Part shown: one piece after another, positions 21,969 through 33,565 of the stretch
How the letters are laid out: each line of letters starts with the position of its first letter
How positions within the stretch are numbered: the stretch's first letter is position 1
Assembly: GCA_021904315.1 (NCBI GenBank)
Contig: CM038919.1
Coordinates: forward strand, 14,501,666-14,565,665
Reading direction: 5' to 3'
DNA length: 64,000 nucleotides
DNA from: Sphagnum magellanicum
Lineage: Eukaryota > Streptophyta > Sphagnopsida > Sphagnales > Sphagnaceae
Notes under the pieces: generated by a model
What the model was told of the DNA's origin: nothing
The model's database searches: none
The model's input: only the letters and a program-made list of their open reading frames with translations
Position numbers and translations under genes: made by a program

Positions 21969-22950
21969 ATGATACTTCAAAAATGTTTAAGCATAAGAAG
22001 AATCTGTAACAATTTCTTGAGCTTGGACTTTCTCATTGTATCCAACATGCTCCCCAACTATACCAAAATAGAAATTACTACTAACTTTCAAGTCATCAAA
22101 GAGTTGAATCCCCAAAACTTTCTCGTTGGAATATTTTGCAATGAGAACATCTTCATTCAATTTGAACAAGGGAAGCAACCAAGAACCTTGAGGGAACTGC
22201 TACAATGTTTTAACACCAACATGGTGCTTCTACTTCCCAAGGAGGGGGATAGAATTTTGTTTCCCAATTATCACCCAATGTCTTTCCAAACATCAATTTA
22301 AAAGATCATGCCAATAGAATGAAAAAGTACATGTAAAATTGGATTCTCCTTTCATAAAGAAGTTTTGTCAAAAATGTAACCATTTTCAACAATGTGTTAT
22401 TATGGCAATGGCATGGGCTAAAGAAAGTAAACAAGAATTGGTTATCATGTTGTTGAACTTTGAAAATGCATATGATAGGGTTTCTTGGTCTTTCTTGCAA
22501 GCCACCATGGAAACACTAAGCTTTGCACATAAATAGATCACATGGGTTTTTGTTTATTACAAAAATGCACAAGCCTTGATAGTGATGAGCAATTCTCATG
22601 GCTTAGTAATGAAATTGAACAAAGATCAACAAGGCAAGGGTGTCCCTTAGCACCATACATTTTCTCGCCAATAGTGGATGTATTGGGACATATGTTGCAA
22701 GATGAAAAGCATGGGGTTGAAAAGATGCAACTTCTTAACGGCAAACATGTGATTAGTTAGATGTTTGCAAACAATACAACCTTTTGTCTTGTAAGTTCTA
22801 AAGGGGACATAAACAAAACAATGATTGTTTTTCAAAAGTTTGGGACAACAATATGGGCTAAATCAAACCTAAACAAAATAATACCTTTATGGATGGCAAA
22901 CAAGTACATGGATTGGGCATGGGGAGAATAAGAAGGATTTAGGTGGCTGG

Positions 22951-22983
<33 letters not shown>

Positions 22984-24060
22984 TATTTAGGATTCCCATT
23001 CAGCTATCTAGGCCATCCCACATGAGGAGAAGATAACAAAGTTTTTGGTCAAATAAAGAAAAGTTTACTAAAATGGGGAGGTTAAATGTTTTTTTTCATG
23101 AATAGACTCTTGATAATTAGTTAGGTAAATTTGGTTTCAATTTGGTACATATTTCATGCTTAGATCTTTTAAGAAAGATTTTCCAAAAGGTGAGACAATT
23201 TTGATTGAAAACATTATTTGGTCTAGAAATGATGAAGAGATGGCAAGAACAAGGGTAAGATGGACATCAATGATCCTCTTTATCTCAATAGGGGAACTAA
23301 AAATCATAAACCCACAATTGCAAATTAAAGTTTTGCTAGCAAAACTCACACCAAGGGGGCTCTTATTAGGATGGGCACTATGGAAAACTTTTATTAAATA
23401 AAAACATAAAATTCAACACCTCAACTTTCAAGGAAAAGGAACAACTAGAAACTTAGTGATTACTGTCTTCATGTAAGTTCAAAAAACAAGGCTCACCACT
23501 TTGGCATTTAGTAACTTGGACTTCATTGGAACTTACAAATAACACCTCTCACCAAAACATGGTCTATCATCATGAAACAACCATTATTTAACAACAAACA
23601 TTTTCACCAACAATGAAAGGAATACATGGGGAATAGACAACAAATCTTCCTTTAGGGTTTGACCACATCAAATGATAATAAAATTGGGACATCTTTGGAA
23701 TGAAATTGAAAGCATGTGGAAGATTTTGTCAAAAATAAAGAGTGATTACCTTTTGAATGATGGAATGTCCCAACATAGATAATTCATAAGTAGCATAACA
23801 TGGAAATTGGATAAAGGTTTTAACTTCCAATTGGGGGAATACTTAGCATCTAACCACATGATTTTGAATATTTGGCCTTCATGGTTCCCAAGGAAAGTCT
23901 CCACAATGTTTTGGTTGATATTAGCTAAGGTGGATTCTAGTGGTGGCATGGAGCTCTCCCAAGAAATTGCAATCTTTGTTAATTAGGAAATTTGAAATAT
24001 GTGGAACATCTTTTTTGGAAATGTGACAATGTCACATGAATTTGGTTTAGTTTCCACATT
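21969..24060 (+). mobile_element. decayed LINE (non-LTR) reverse transcriptase
   Basis: This is a relic of the plant LINE polymerase ORF2, which copies element RNA into DNA at a nicked target. Legible blocks in order on the plus strand are LLPKEGDRILFPNYHPMSF (ends about 22,290), FENAYDRVSWSFLQ (about 22,456-22,500), RQGCPLAPYIFS (about 22,634-22,670), MFANNTTFCLV (22,761 on), RYLGFPFSYLGHP (just after 22,981), an ALLAKLTPRG-like block near 23,330, and VEHLFWKCDNV (about 24,000), which matches the C-terminal zf-RVT region. Several stops and frame changes intervene. The catalytic Y/FADD motif reads FANN, so both aspartates are lost. A run of 31 A's (22,951-22,981) interrupts the frame. No endonuclease domain or 3' poly(A) tail with target duplication is evident. 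Confidence 0.85.
22951..22981 (+). repeat. 31-base A homopolymer inside the LINE relic
   Basis: Thirty-one consecutive A's sit between the reverse-transcriptase palm remnants and the RYLGFPFSYLGHP block, where intact LINEs have only a short charged stretch. It is internal to the relic rather than at its 3' end. Confidence 0.9.
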
Positions 24061-27000
24061 TAAAAGTTTCAATGAACCTTTTTCCATGCTTCCAAACTTA
24101 TTATTAGGGTTGATTGAAAGCTCCAACACCAACAACCACATACCAACCCCACTTATAAAGGTAAAAACAATGTCAACAATTGTCAATGAAAAGACCCCAT
24201 GAGACATATTAAAAGTAAAACATTTATGGTACATTTGGAACATAAGATGTGAACAAGTGAAAACACAATCAAATATACACAAAAAGTATTTTAAGAAGTT
24301 GTAGTCATATTTTTACACATAAATGTAAAAAAGTGAAGTTGAAACCTTTTCAATGATTATCAAATCATCATAATTTTAAAGATTGAATTTATAATATGTT
24401 GTGTACAAAGTTTGAAATATTTTATTGTATTAACAGTAGGTCAAAAATATTTTTGAAATTAACTAGTGGAATTATGTTCAAAATATTTTTACATTAAAAG
24501 ATTGATATGTTATTTTATTTTACCTTGAAAGTTGAAAGTGAATAAATAAATTTTAAGTGACATTAACCAAGAAAGCAGAAAAATTCAATATTTCATCTAT
24601 TTATTTACTTATTTTGTTTGTTTAAACAACTTGCAAAATTAAAAAAATTCTACTAGTACTTTTGAGAATTTTACTTCTATTTATTTTAAACATTTGATTT
24701 TTCAATATAACTGACAGTATTCAAATAATATGTTCATATTGATCATTGAAATAAATAATATTCTTAGATTTAATAAGTTAAGACTTAGTTTATGGTTATT
24801 TCACATTTTTCTTAACAAGGATCACAAAGTGTATATTTCAGTGTGCTTCCACTCAAACATGACCTAAAACAACGAAGGTGTCACATTACATTAATTATGT
24901 TAATTTTTTTGCAATTAATAATACAAATGGATATGGAGGCATACAAGGACCCATGTAATCATATAAAAGACACCATGAAATGGGTGTGGGTTTTTGTTAC
25001 CAACTCTAATGCACTTTGTTATGAGTTGCCACACCCATTCGTTACTAGCTCACAACAAAATACATTGGAGTTGATAACCATTGAAACTTTATTTAGGAAA
25101 ATTCATGAAGGGTTGTAGAGGACTAACAATCAAGGGGAAGGCAATCAATTATGACTTTTAATAAGATACATAGAAAGGGAGCATAGAAGTACCCCTCTTT
25201 ACACCAAGAAAAAAAATCTTAAAAAGTTGCAATACGGCATAATGAACAAGGCAAAAGGAAAAAGGAAACTCATTTTCTTCACACTAAGATGTCTATTCCT
25301 ATGGTAATCACACAATTGAACTTAGTGCTAGATCTTCACATGGAGAATTTCACCATCCCATGGCACATCACATATGCAAATGAAGCACATAAATTTGGCA
25401 CACATTAATATCACTGCAAGGAATGCACTTACAGGGCATGTTGGGTAGTGGTAGGACAAGGGACAATAGGCCTTGGAACTATGGATGACATTAATGAAGT
25501 TTTGGAAGAATTGTGGTTGAAAAAAGATTTGGGCCACAACACCTTGTTTATTGGAAATCTCCTCTTGGACAAAATGTGACCAAAAAAGCCACCTAAAGGA
25601 AAACTACAAGGGATTTAACCCTAGTGAAATTGTTAGGATGTTTAAGGATGTAGGTGGCATAAATTTAGAGTTACATTATGGAGAGAATAACTCTCCTCCC
25701 CATTATAATCCACAACTTAATCAAATAGGGGTTCAACAAATTGATAACATAGAGTATTTGGAGTAGGCTATTTTAAAAGGACCCCTATTTAAAGACAATC
25801 TTAAATGGTTCACTAAGAGTTTCCAAGGTTCTTCCTCTCCTCATCTTAGTTTCCAATATGCTTTTAGGTTAATAATTGTTAGGTTCTCTTGGTCATTTTT
25901 ATGTGCGTGTTTTGCCTTTCCTCACCTTTGACCTTTTTATGTTGTGTTTTTTATTTAACCTTGATGGGGTCTTTCGATGTAAAGGTCTAAACTTGTATAC
26001 AATTTAAATTATTCATTTGAAAGATGAAGGTTCAAATTTCATGTAAATCATTTTTAGAAAGTTGAACATGTGAATTGAATCCATTGGACCTCATTTGCAC
26101 CTTCAAATTTTGTTATGAAAAAACTTATATGTTTCTTTGATTATGTGTCATATTTCTAATATGTTGAAAACACACAACTCTTTCAAGTCATATATGATGA
26201 TACATGCAACACAATTTTCTTATGTTTTTTCAAGGCATTTCCAATGCAATGCAATTTGTTTCCCATCCAACAACATTTACACCTTCAAAGCATGATCTAA
26301 AATTTTCAATGTTTCTTTGGTCATATCAAAATAATTTAAAAACAAATTGGAAGTTACAAAGTACAAGTCTTTCACAACTTATAAAATTTCAATCTTGTTT
26401 TCTAAGGATTTTGAAAGTTTTACATGCATTTCACACATGAGAATTTTGAAAAAATTCACATTTGAAACACACAAAATGTTTTGAAACATGACTTGGCTGA
26501 AATTTTCGAAGCCACCACACCAAAACTTCAAATTTTTTCACATCTAAGACACACAAAATGTTTTGAAACATGGCTTGGCCAAACATTATGAAGCTAACAT
26601 GCCAAAACTCCAAAGTTTTTCACATTTGAAACATGGCTTGGTCAAAGTTTTTGAAGCCTTTCAAACATTGTGAAATTTCAAGCTTGTTGTCCAAGCATTG
26701 GAAAGCTTTGAAGTAGTTTGAAATATGCAAAATTTGAAAATAAATTCAAAGCGAAACACATTTGCAAACGATGTTGAAATTCATGTGAAACATTTTGAAA
26801 CATGAAATTTTGCAACTTTTGGTACAACATATAAAATTTTAAACTTGTTTTGTTTAAACAGATTGGAACATTTGGAATTTTTTGAAGCATTAAACCTGAG
26901 ATTTGAAACTTTTGAAAAATAAAATAAAAATCTGAAACAACATTATTCCCCTTAAAAGCTTTGAAAAGTTCTTAACCATTTGAAACTTGAGACAAAGACA

Positions 27001-27274
27001 TCAATTTTTGAAACAAACAAATAAATAACAAAACATTGTTGGGCCTGAATTCCCAAAATCACTCCTTTGGAGGTTCTTAGTCAACATAAAGATTTGGGTA
27101 TAATTGAAGTTTGAACTTCTAGATCTTTCGTAAGGGCAACTTCCTCTACAAAGATGTAGAATTTCTCATCTAGATGCATAAGACGTTTTAGAACATGTCC
27201 ATCCATTATATGCACAACCCAATACTAGAGGAAAACCCTGGAAGTGGATGAAGCCAACAAAGGGCCTAGAGTGC
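24061..27274. other. AT-rich region, unidentified degraded frames and a diverged tandem repeat
   Basis: Plus-strand frames at 24,843-25,118 and around 25,330-25,770 read protein-like (for example ITYANEAHKFGTH and TIGLGTMDDINEVLEELW) with interruptions. They may be a further part of a mobile element, but I do not recognise them. A diverged 82-bp tandem repeat with units starting at 26,457, 26,539 and 26,621 carries TTTTGAAACATGRCTTGGC words. Nothing else can be supported. Confidence 0.4.
26457..26670 (+). repeat. diverged 82-bp tandem repeat, 2.5 units
   Basis: Units begin CACATTTGAAACACACAAAA (26,457), CACATCTAAGACACACAAAA (26,539) and CACATTTGAAACATGGCTTG (26,621). Each contains the core GAAACATGRCTTGG. 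The third is shortened by a deletion joining the first and second parts of the unit. Confidence 0.75.
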
Positions 27275-27625
27275 ACCAGCACATCATCCACTGAAAGCCC
27301 ACTATGATGAGTCGGTTGTGGATGAACCTTGAGATAATATCTGGATTCACCTTGGTAACCCACAATATAAGATGTAGGTCCTAAGTATAGGTAGAAAAAT
27401 AAGTTACTAATATGTGAGTAGATGGTTTATAGTTTGTAAAGAGGCAAGGGCTGTTTTTACTACCTACCTACTAACAACTCACAAGAGGGTTGCTCACAAG
27501 AGGGTCGTTGTGAGTTGTAGTAAAACAAGCAACTGAGCTAACCACCATGGTTAGCTAGGGGACTGGAATCCAACAGAAAAGAGTTTCCTGACCACTTACC
27601 ATCCATCCATCCATTCATCCACCCT
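27275..27625 (-). repeat. ~340-bp repeat D, inverted copy
   Basis: This is the reverse complement of 15,690-16,025, with blocks GGTTGTGGATGAACC, TTCACCTTGGTAACC, CTACCTACCTACTAACAA, GCAACTGAGCTAACCACCAT and CCAACAGAAAAGAG. It holds a local duplication of CTCACAAGAGGGT at about 27,478-27,508 not present in the other copy. A CCTT/CCAT microsatellite follows at 27,601-27,660. The trihelix gene leader starts within a few hundred bases. Confidence 0.7.
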
Positions 27626-27660
27626 TCCTTCCTTCCTTCCTTCCTTCCTTCCTTCATTCA

Positions 27661-28195
27661 TGGTACACTAGTGGGCTCTGTCGCACTCTGGCCACTCTAA
27701 CAAAAGACAATAATAGAGCCTGACAATGGTGGAGCTTCTAGGCTGTTGCTTCTGCTGCTTTTCTGAACGCTCGCTGGCCGGCATCAGCCACCACCTTCGA
27801 CGCAACAAACGCTTGTGGAGGCGCGCTTACATTCGCTGTAATGTCTCGCACTCACCATCTCTTTTTGGGATTCTTGGCCATTGCCAGTAGCTTTCCTTTC
27901 GCCCATAAAGTGATCTTTTGGCATATCGTGGAAAAGCCTCGAAATCTGATCTTGGAAAGCTGTGGCATGCAGCATTATTAGCTTTGTGAAATTTCCACGC
28001 TGTGAGCTTTTGTGGTTCCTTTGGAGAAGCCTCCTGGCTTTTAAGTCTTATTGTGAACTGTTGTTGTGACAGACGTGCATCATCGGGTTGGTTTGGGAGT
28101 GGAGTGGTGTTGCTCTGGGGAGGAACGCTCCAGAGAACGCGTTGTGTGGAAGGTGCTAGAGAGATGGCGCTTTGGTCCCAAGCGCTTAGCCGGCC
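27661..28195 (+). promoter_or_regulatory. upstream and leader region of the trihelix gene
   Basis: Base composition rises sharply in G+C from about 27,720, which suggests the transcribed leader starts near there. Several ATGs precede the main start. One short frame opens at about 28,066 and another long one around 28,002 overlaps the main start in a different frame, so upstream translation could limit the main product. No TATA box can be assigned with confidence. Confidence 0.35.
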
Positions 28196-29527
28196 ATGCA
28201 AAACCAACAGCAAATTCTCTCGGCATCAGGGGTTGCGACTGTGGGAGAAGGAGATGGTTTTGGCGGTACTGGCAGCGGTGCCTGGGCAGGGTTGAGTTCG
28301 CTGGTGGAGTTTCCAGAACTGGATGTGAAGGAGGTGAGGAAGAGGAGGAAGGGGAAGGGTAGATCGTCGTCGGCGAGGGAGGGCGCCGTGTTCCTGGAGG
28401 AAGTACCTACTGACGACAGTGGTCCAGAGAGTGAGTATCCGCTGGAGAATGGCTTGAGCTGGAACGATGAGGAGGACTGGAAGAGTCTTCAGCAGCCGCA
28501 ACAGCAAATGCAACATGAGGTCTGGAGGGAACGGCAACGACAGCTCGATCGCGACAGCAGGAGCAACAAGAACGAAGGCGAGGTTTGGAAGCAGCGGGAG
28601 TTGTGGCGGGAGGAGCACACTCAGCATGACCGCAGCCATGGTAAGAGAAGCAGCAAGGAGCACAGAAAGGAACGGAAGAAGCATACCGAGATTATCTCTG
28701 ATACAGAGACGAACACAGGAAGGAAGCGCAAGCGAAAGGAGATGGAGACCGCAGTCCCCTGGACAGAAGAGATGGTGCAGTATCTATTCGAAACATACGA
28801 CGATGTACATCGCCGTCTTTGGATCGAGAGCCGAGGCAAGGTGAAGAACCAGAAGAAGTGGAACCCCATCATCAAGACGATGCAGGAAAGATTCTCAAGA
28901 GAGTTCACCAAGAACCAGTGCGAGAGCAAGTACTGGAAGGTTCGGAGAGAATGCACCAAGTACAAGGCAAAGATGGAGAAGCGCGCAGAGAACATTGAAA
29001 ATTATGCCGGCAAAGGTTCTTCCGTGCGCGAGCTCTTGAAACCCAAATTCTTCGACGTGTGGTTCCAAGTTGCAGGAAAGAGTACTGCACCGATGCCTGA
29101 GATCGAACTTTCCTCCGGCTCCGCAGAGATACGGGAAAATTTCTCTCAAGATCATCATATTAATCTCAGTGAAAAGGAAGAAGACGGCGAACATATGCAG
29201 CAGCAGCACCTCCATCACCATAAGCACACGAGTGCAGGGTGCGGAATCGTACGCGAGATGCAGCAGGCGATCAGCATGCAGCTGGAAGCTTCAGAGAAAC
29301 GCGAGGAGGCTCTGAATATCAGGGCAGAGCTAACGATGGAGCTTCTCAGGCAGCACATGGAGCGAATGGAAACAACAGGGACAAATGTGGACGAGGCAAG
29401 GAAACGGCAGCTGCAAATGATTGAAGGAATGGATAATAAGCTTGACCGTCTTGTACAAGGCTTGAATGCTCTAAATGGCAACATTGGAGCTCTCATCACC
29501 CGGCTACAAGCTTTCAACCAAAACTAA
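28196..29527 (+). CDS. trihelix / Myb-SANT-like DNA-binding protein
   Basis: This is an intact single-exon frame of 443 residues, probably a nuclear transcription factor. Residues about 187-262 form a trihelix (Myb_DNA-bind_4-like) domain: VPWTEEMVQYLFETYDDV, a second helix with KWNPIIKTMQERF, and a third with NQCESKYWKVRRECTKYK. The conserved aromatic positions and the amphipathic C-terminal helix fit the GT family. A basic patch KRKRK at 177-181 is a likely nuclear signal. Residues 95-165 are rich in Gln, Glu and Arg. About 345-440 predict a coiled coil (HMERMETT, MIEGMDNKLDRLVQGLN) suited to dimerisation. The frame is clearly richer in G+C than the DNA around it. It starts at the first ATG of the frame. 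The subfamily cannot be named. Confidence 0.85.
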   Translation: MQNQQQILSASGVATVGEGDGFGGTGSGAWAGLSSLVEFPELDVKEVRKRRKGKGRSSSAREGAVFLEEVPTDDSGPESEYPLENGLSWNDEEDWKSLQQPQQQMQHEVWRERQRQLDRDSRSNKNEGEVWKQRELWREEHTQHDRSHGKRSSKEHRKERKKHTEIISDTETNTGRKRKRKEMETAVPWTEEMVQYLFETYDDVHRRLWIESRGKVKNQKKWNPIIKTMQERFSREFTKNQCESKYWKVRRECTKYKAKMEKRAENIENYAGKGSSVRELLKPKFFDVWFQVAGKSTAPMPEIELSSGSAEIRENFSQDHHINLSEKEEDGEHMQQQHLHHHKHTSAGCGIVREMQQAISMQLEASEKREEALNIRAELTMELLRQHMERMETTGTNVDEARKRQLQMIEGMDNKLDRLVQGLNALNGNIGALITRLQAFNQN

Positions 29528-32234
29528 CTAGACACTGAATTCCACACACCTATTATTGCATTTGCAGCATCAAGAGACCATTGAGATAGCCATTTCCTTG
29601 TTGGAGCTCAAGTGGTAGCACAGATCTCACTCTCAGGGAGTAAAGAACTGCATCTTACACATATGAAAAAGAACAGAAAAAAATCACGTACTAAAAGTCT
29701 TGCAGTAAAATGCTTGACATATGCAGTAAAATGCTTGCCATATGCTTGAATGCAGTCATTCTGAAACATGTTCAATGAAACTGGTTTGCATTGAGACCAA
29801 CCAAATCTTGTGTTCATTGTATTGGAAGCTTAAATTGCAGATGGAATGGATCTAGGTGAAGACATAGTTTCTTGGAAATCCATACTTCAGGATATGTACT
29901 GAACAAAAGTATCACTTTCTTTGTACATTACTGGCATTTACAACTACCACATGGCGTGAGAACACATTCAGAGACCATGAAAAAGCTGGATGAGACCATA
30001 AATTTTATTGCAATTTTTGTGGGAAGAACAGCTCTTCTCTGAGAATCAGGGTAATCTCTCTTCGTGAAATGCTGATACTGTTGCTGTGAGCTATGCAGGA
30101 CATTTTTTCTGTCATCTGCCTGTGTGATGTTCTGTTCTTCTTTGTGCCTTGAATTCAATAAGCAAATAGGTCTGGGAAAGCACCTCGTGGCAACTGTTTT
30201 GATTGTCCTTACTGTAGGAGAAAATTGGGATAATTGTTTAAGGAATAAAGTTTTGCAACCAGATTTCACCAGGGAAGTTTAGGAGGCATACATGGGTGGA
30301 ATGGATCTTTCTATGTACGTGTGTACTGTTTGTAATTGAAATCATTTCCTGTTCTAACATGCTTGATCTTCTGTAAGTTGCAAGCTGGAGAGTACTTTGT
30401 GAATGTTTTGATGTCTCTTGGAAGTTTGACAGATGCTTTACTATGCAGTTTTTTCCTCTGCACATGATGTTGAGAATTGACAATGCCACCAGTTTTGTCT
30501 GTGATGACCACCAGGCATGTTACTAGTGGCAAGTGAGATCCTGTAGGCTTTTCTGTGATCCTTTGTCTTGATCCAGGTATAACAACTCATAAGGTTATTG
30601 TGACTGCACTCATTCTCATTCAGGTATTTTTGGTTTGCTGGGATTGACAGAACAGTCACCTCCAAAGTGGTGTGTTGTGGAGTTCTCTCACAAACTCATA
30701 GATAATGAGCAACATCTTGTTAAGTCCAATGCTTGTACAGTTCTGCTTTCTAAGTTCTCCTTTAAAAATATTATGTTAAGAAAGTAGTTACTAATTTATT
30801 AGTAGTTAATACAAAGTGGTTTAGTGGGTATTAAGCAATGGTTTATTTTTGTGGCGAATTTCCACCACTTGGGGACCAAAAAAAAGGGGTTGGTGAATCT
30901 AACAAAGAGAATTTGGGAATTGTTTTTTAAAAATTGCCATACCTAAAGAAAAAAAAAGGTAGAAGTCGCCAAGTTTAGACAACGTGTTATTGTAGGTCGC
31001 CAGAACTAGGCATGATTCCAAAAAAGATCTACTTGTCCACTAGGACAGTTGCCATTTACTGCTAAATAATTATGAGGATCGTGGCCAGTGCACCTACTTG
31101 ATGAATTTGAGCTCCACTACTATGGAAAGACTTGCGGCTTTGGGCCTGGAGATGTCAACAACAGCATAATTTATTGCATCTACTCACATCACAAAGGTTT
31201 GCACTCACAGCATTGCATCTCCTCACATGACAAAACACTAGATGATTTCCAGCATGACGAAATCGTGGGACTGACAGTGGAGCAAGATACATCAGCATTG
31301 ACACATGAAGTTTGCGAATCCTTGGCAGAGCTTAAGACTACCATTTTGGGCTTCAGAAAGAGTTTTTTTGGCTCTTCCACAGTGTTCCGAGAAAGCAGCA
31401 TATTATGAAGTTCTGATGCCATGAAGCCCTAATTTGTTGTCAACTTGGTGTCTACAATTTCTGGTTGTTTCCTGTGTACCTCACCAGTTGTAGTTTGACA
31501 GACGGTTGTGTTGGATTGTATCTCAGTTTTGATTTTATGTCTCTTTTGCCTTTTCTACCTGCAGCTGGGTGGTGCTACAACATGACAATGTTCTCCATAT
31601 GCCTCCTTTGTGTCCTCATACATGAATCTGTGGATACTGCTCAGTGCAATTTCCACTTTGTTGGGTTAACTCGTGAGCTCCGGTAGATGTCACAATTAAA
31701 GTTCTGAAGCACAAGAGCAATCTGAAAGATTTTGGCTAAATGTGTGCCTTTCCAGAGCCTGGAGAGCTTCATCAAACAATTCAAATGAATGATATTCTCA
31801 TTTTCAAGAGAGCGCAGGTGTCAGTTGGTTCAGTCGGTGTACTTTTTAATGCAGCAAATGTCAATCCTTGAATGAAATGAGACCATAATGCAGCTTCAGG
31901 ATTCACACATAACTTCAAGTCCTAAGTCTTTGACTTAAATGTATTGTTGCCTGCTTTTAGAAGTGACTGATGGCCATTGACTGCTTCCAAACCTTGGAAT
32001 TGTTCCATTTACAACTGACCTTGCACCGATGTATATGAGCATCTAGTGAGCAGGCATCTACACTTTCCTTGTGGCAGCAGAAGAGAACAACACTCAGGTT
32101 GCACTCTTCCTAGTAAAGATATGTGATCATGCATCAGATCAAGTACGAACAACCGAAAGGTTGCTTCTTGAAGCACACACTAGTGACAAGAGATGCACGA
32201 ATACATGACTTCTTGAGGGATCAGAGGATTTCAG
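29528..32234. other. 3' flank of the trihelix gene and unidentified sequence
   Basis: The first few hundred bases are probably trihelix 3' untranslated region. A 106-residue plus-strand frame at 31,088-31,408 is not recognisable. No repeat longer than simple runs is visible. The region is less AT-extreme than the transposon blocks, which fits old genic flank. Confidence 0.4.
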
Positions 32235-33565
32235 GGGATTGCAATGGGTGACATGACTGCCAGTTTGATCTGGGCACGTGAGCAGGAAAATTTGAGGCTT
32301 TTGAAAGAGCTTGACATAGCCTTCAATGAGGTGTGCGATGATCTCATGTACAATTTCTGTTTTCCCAGTCATGCTTACAACATGATGAACACCTTTCGTG
32401 GTTTGGGTTTGGAAGCTACGGAGATCCGGGTCAGTTCTTCAGCTCGTGCACTCTACTGAGCTCCACAACTCTCTATGCTGTAAATTTGGTGTAGTTTTCT
32501 CTGATCTTGATCTTTGTGGAAAGAAGTCTAGGATTTTGCTACTAAGCGCATGTTGGGCTGAACTGTGTTTTTCTATGATGCAGGTCGGGGAACTGCGATT
32601 TGAGAATCAGCATCTCGAGAAAACAATGCACAAGGTAAAAAGAGAAAATTGCTCTCACACGAATGCTTGACGGCAAGCTGAATACACCAGAAACATCAAA
32701 AGCAGTAGAAGATGTTACAAGCCCAAAAGCAAGGCTTCTCCTCCTCCTCCTTGGACACTCCTACCGATAGCATGAGTGTCAAACTGCAACCTGAAAAATT
32801 TTCTGGGTGCAGTGATAATAAGCATTTGGCAGCGTCATTTCCTAAGCTTTCATCACATTGCGTAAATAGCCCAGGAGCTTCAGAATTGCTTTCTTGCAGA
32901 CAGAAGAGCTTTCCTTGCCTCTGAACATAAGCCTGGTATGAAGTAGCTGGTGTTCTTCATCCTCGTTTCAACCGGATTTCTTCTTATGTGTGTTTTAGAG
33001 CTGTACTAATTTCTAACGAATATTTTGTAGGTGAAGGAAGAGCCATTTGAGATGATGTTGAGGAGAAAGCATGGAGGAGGTATGCCAGCAGAAAAGAGGT
33101 CACGGAGAGAGAGAGAAAGGAGAGACGGGGTCATAAATACCTCTTCACAAGCTGAATGCAACGAGGATTACAGAGTTTTTTTCTGGTCACAAAAAGCTTT
33201 TCCTCAACTTTGTTAGGATTTTCTGAGGAAGGGAAATGGCTTCTTCGTCGCTGCCGGAAGTGCAATCGTTTGGTGGCCAATGGAGCACAAGCTCTTCTCT
33301 GCAGCAGGACAACAGTAATGATGATGGCGGCGGCGGCGGTAATAGTAGCAGCATAGCATCGGCAGGGATCCTCCCAAGCGTTCTTTTACCTGCTGCTTTC
33401 GGTGCTCCGTCGTCTGTGTTTCATCATGGTCCACAACAATTTCTGCAGTCGGGAGCTTTTCTTCGCAGAGAGCAATGGATAGAACACGAAGTAGCGTCCA
33501 GAGATCATCCTCATAACGGCGGATGTTGGCTTCTTTCTTCTTTTGGCTTTCCTTTTTGTTTATAA
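32235..33565 (+). other. possible exons of an unidentified gene
   Basis: Several plus-strand segments look like exons. A frame from about 32,244 (MGDMTASLIWAREQENLRLL) ends at a GTCAGT donor. A CAG acceptor near 32,583 opens VGELRFENQHLEKTMHK, which ends at GTAAAA (about 32,634) in matching phase 0. A TTTTGTAG acceptor near 33,030 opens VKEEPFEMMLRRKHGGG followed by a basic stretch AEKRSRRERERRD. A 109-residue Ser/Gly-rich frame starts at 33,236. The first two pieces suggest a coiled coil. I see no DNA-binding or zinc-finger motif and cannot link all pieces into one frame. It may be a partial or degenerate transcription-factor-like gene. Confidence 0.3.

Noticed and set aside
27601..27660. 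CRISPR-like or functional repeat array
   Set aside because: It is a plain CCAT/CCTT microsatellite without spacers.
28226..28684. Long minus-strand frames opposite the trihelix gene
   Set aside because: They are mirror frames of a GC-rich coding sequence, leucine- and proline-rich without domains.
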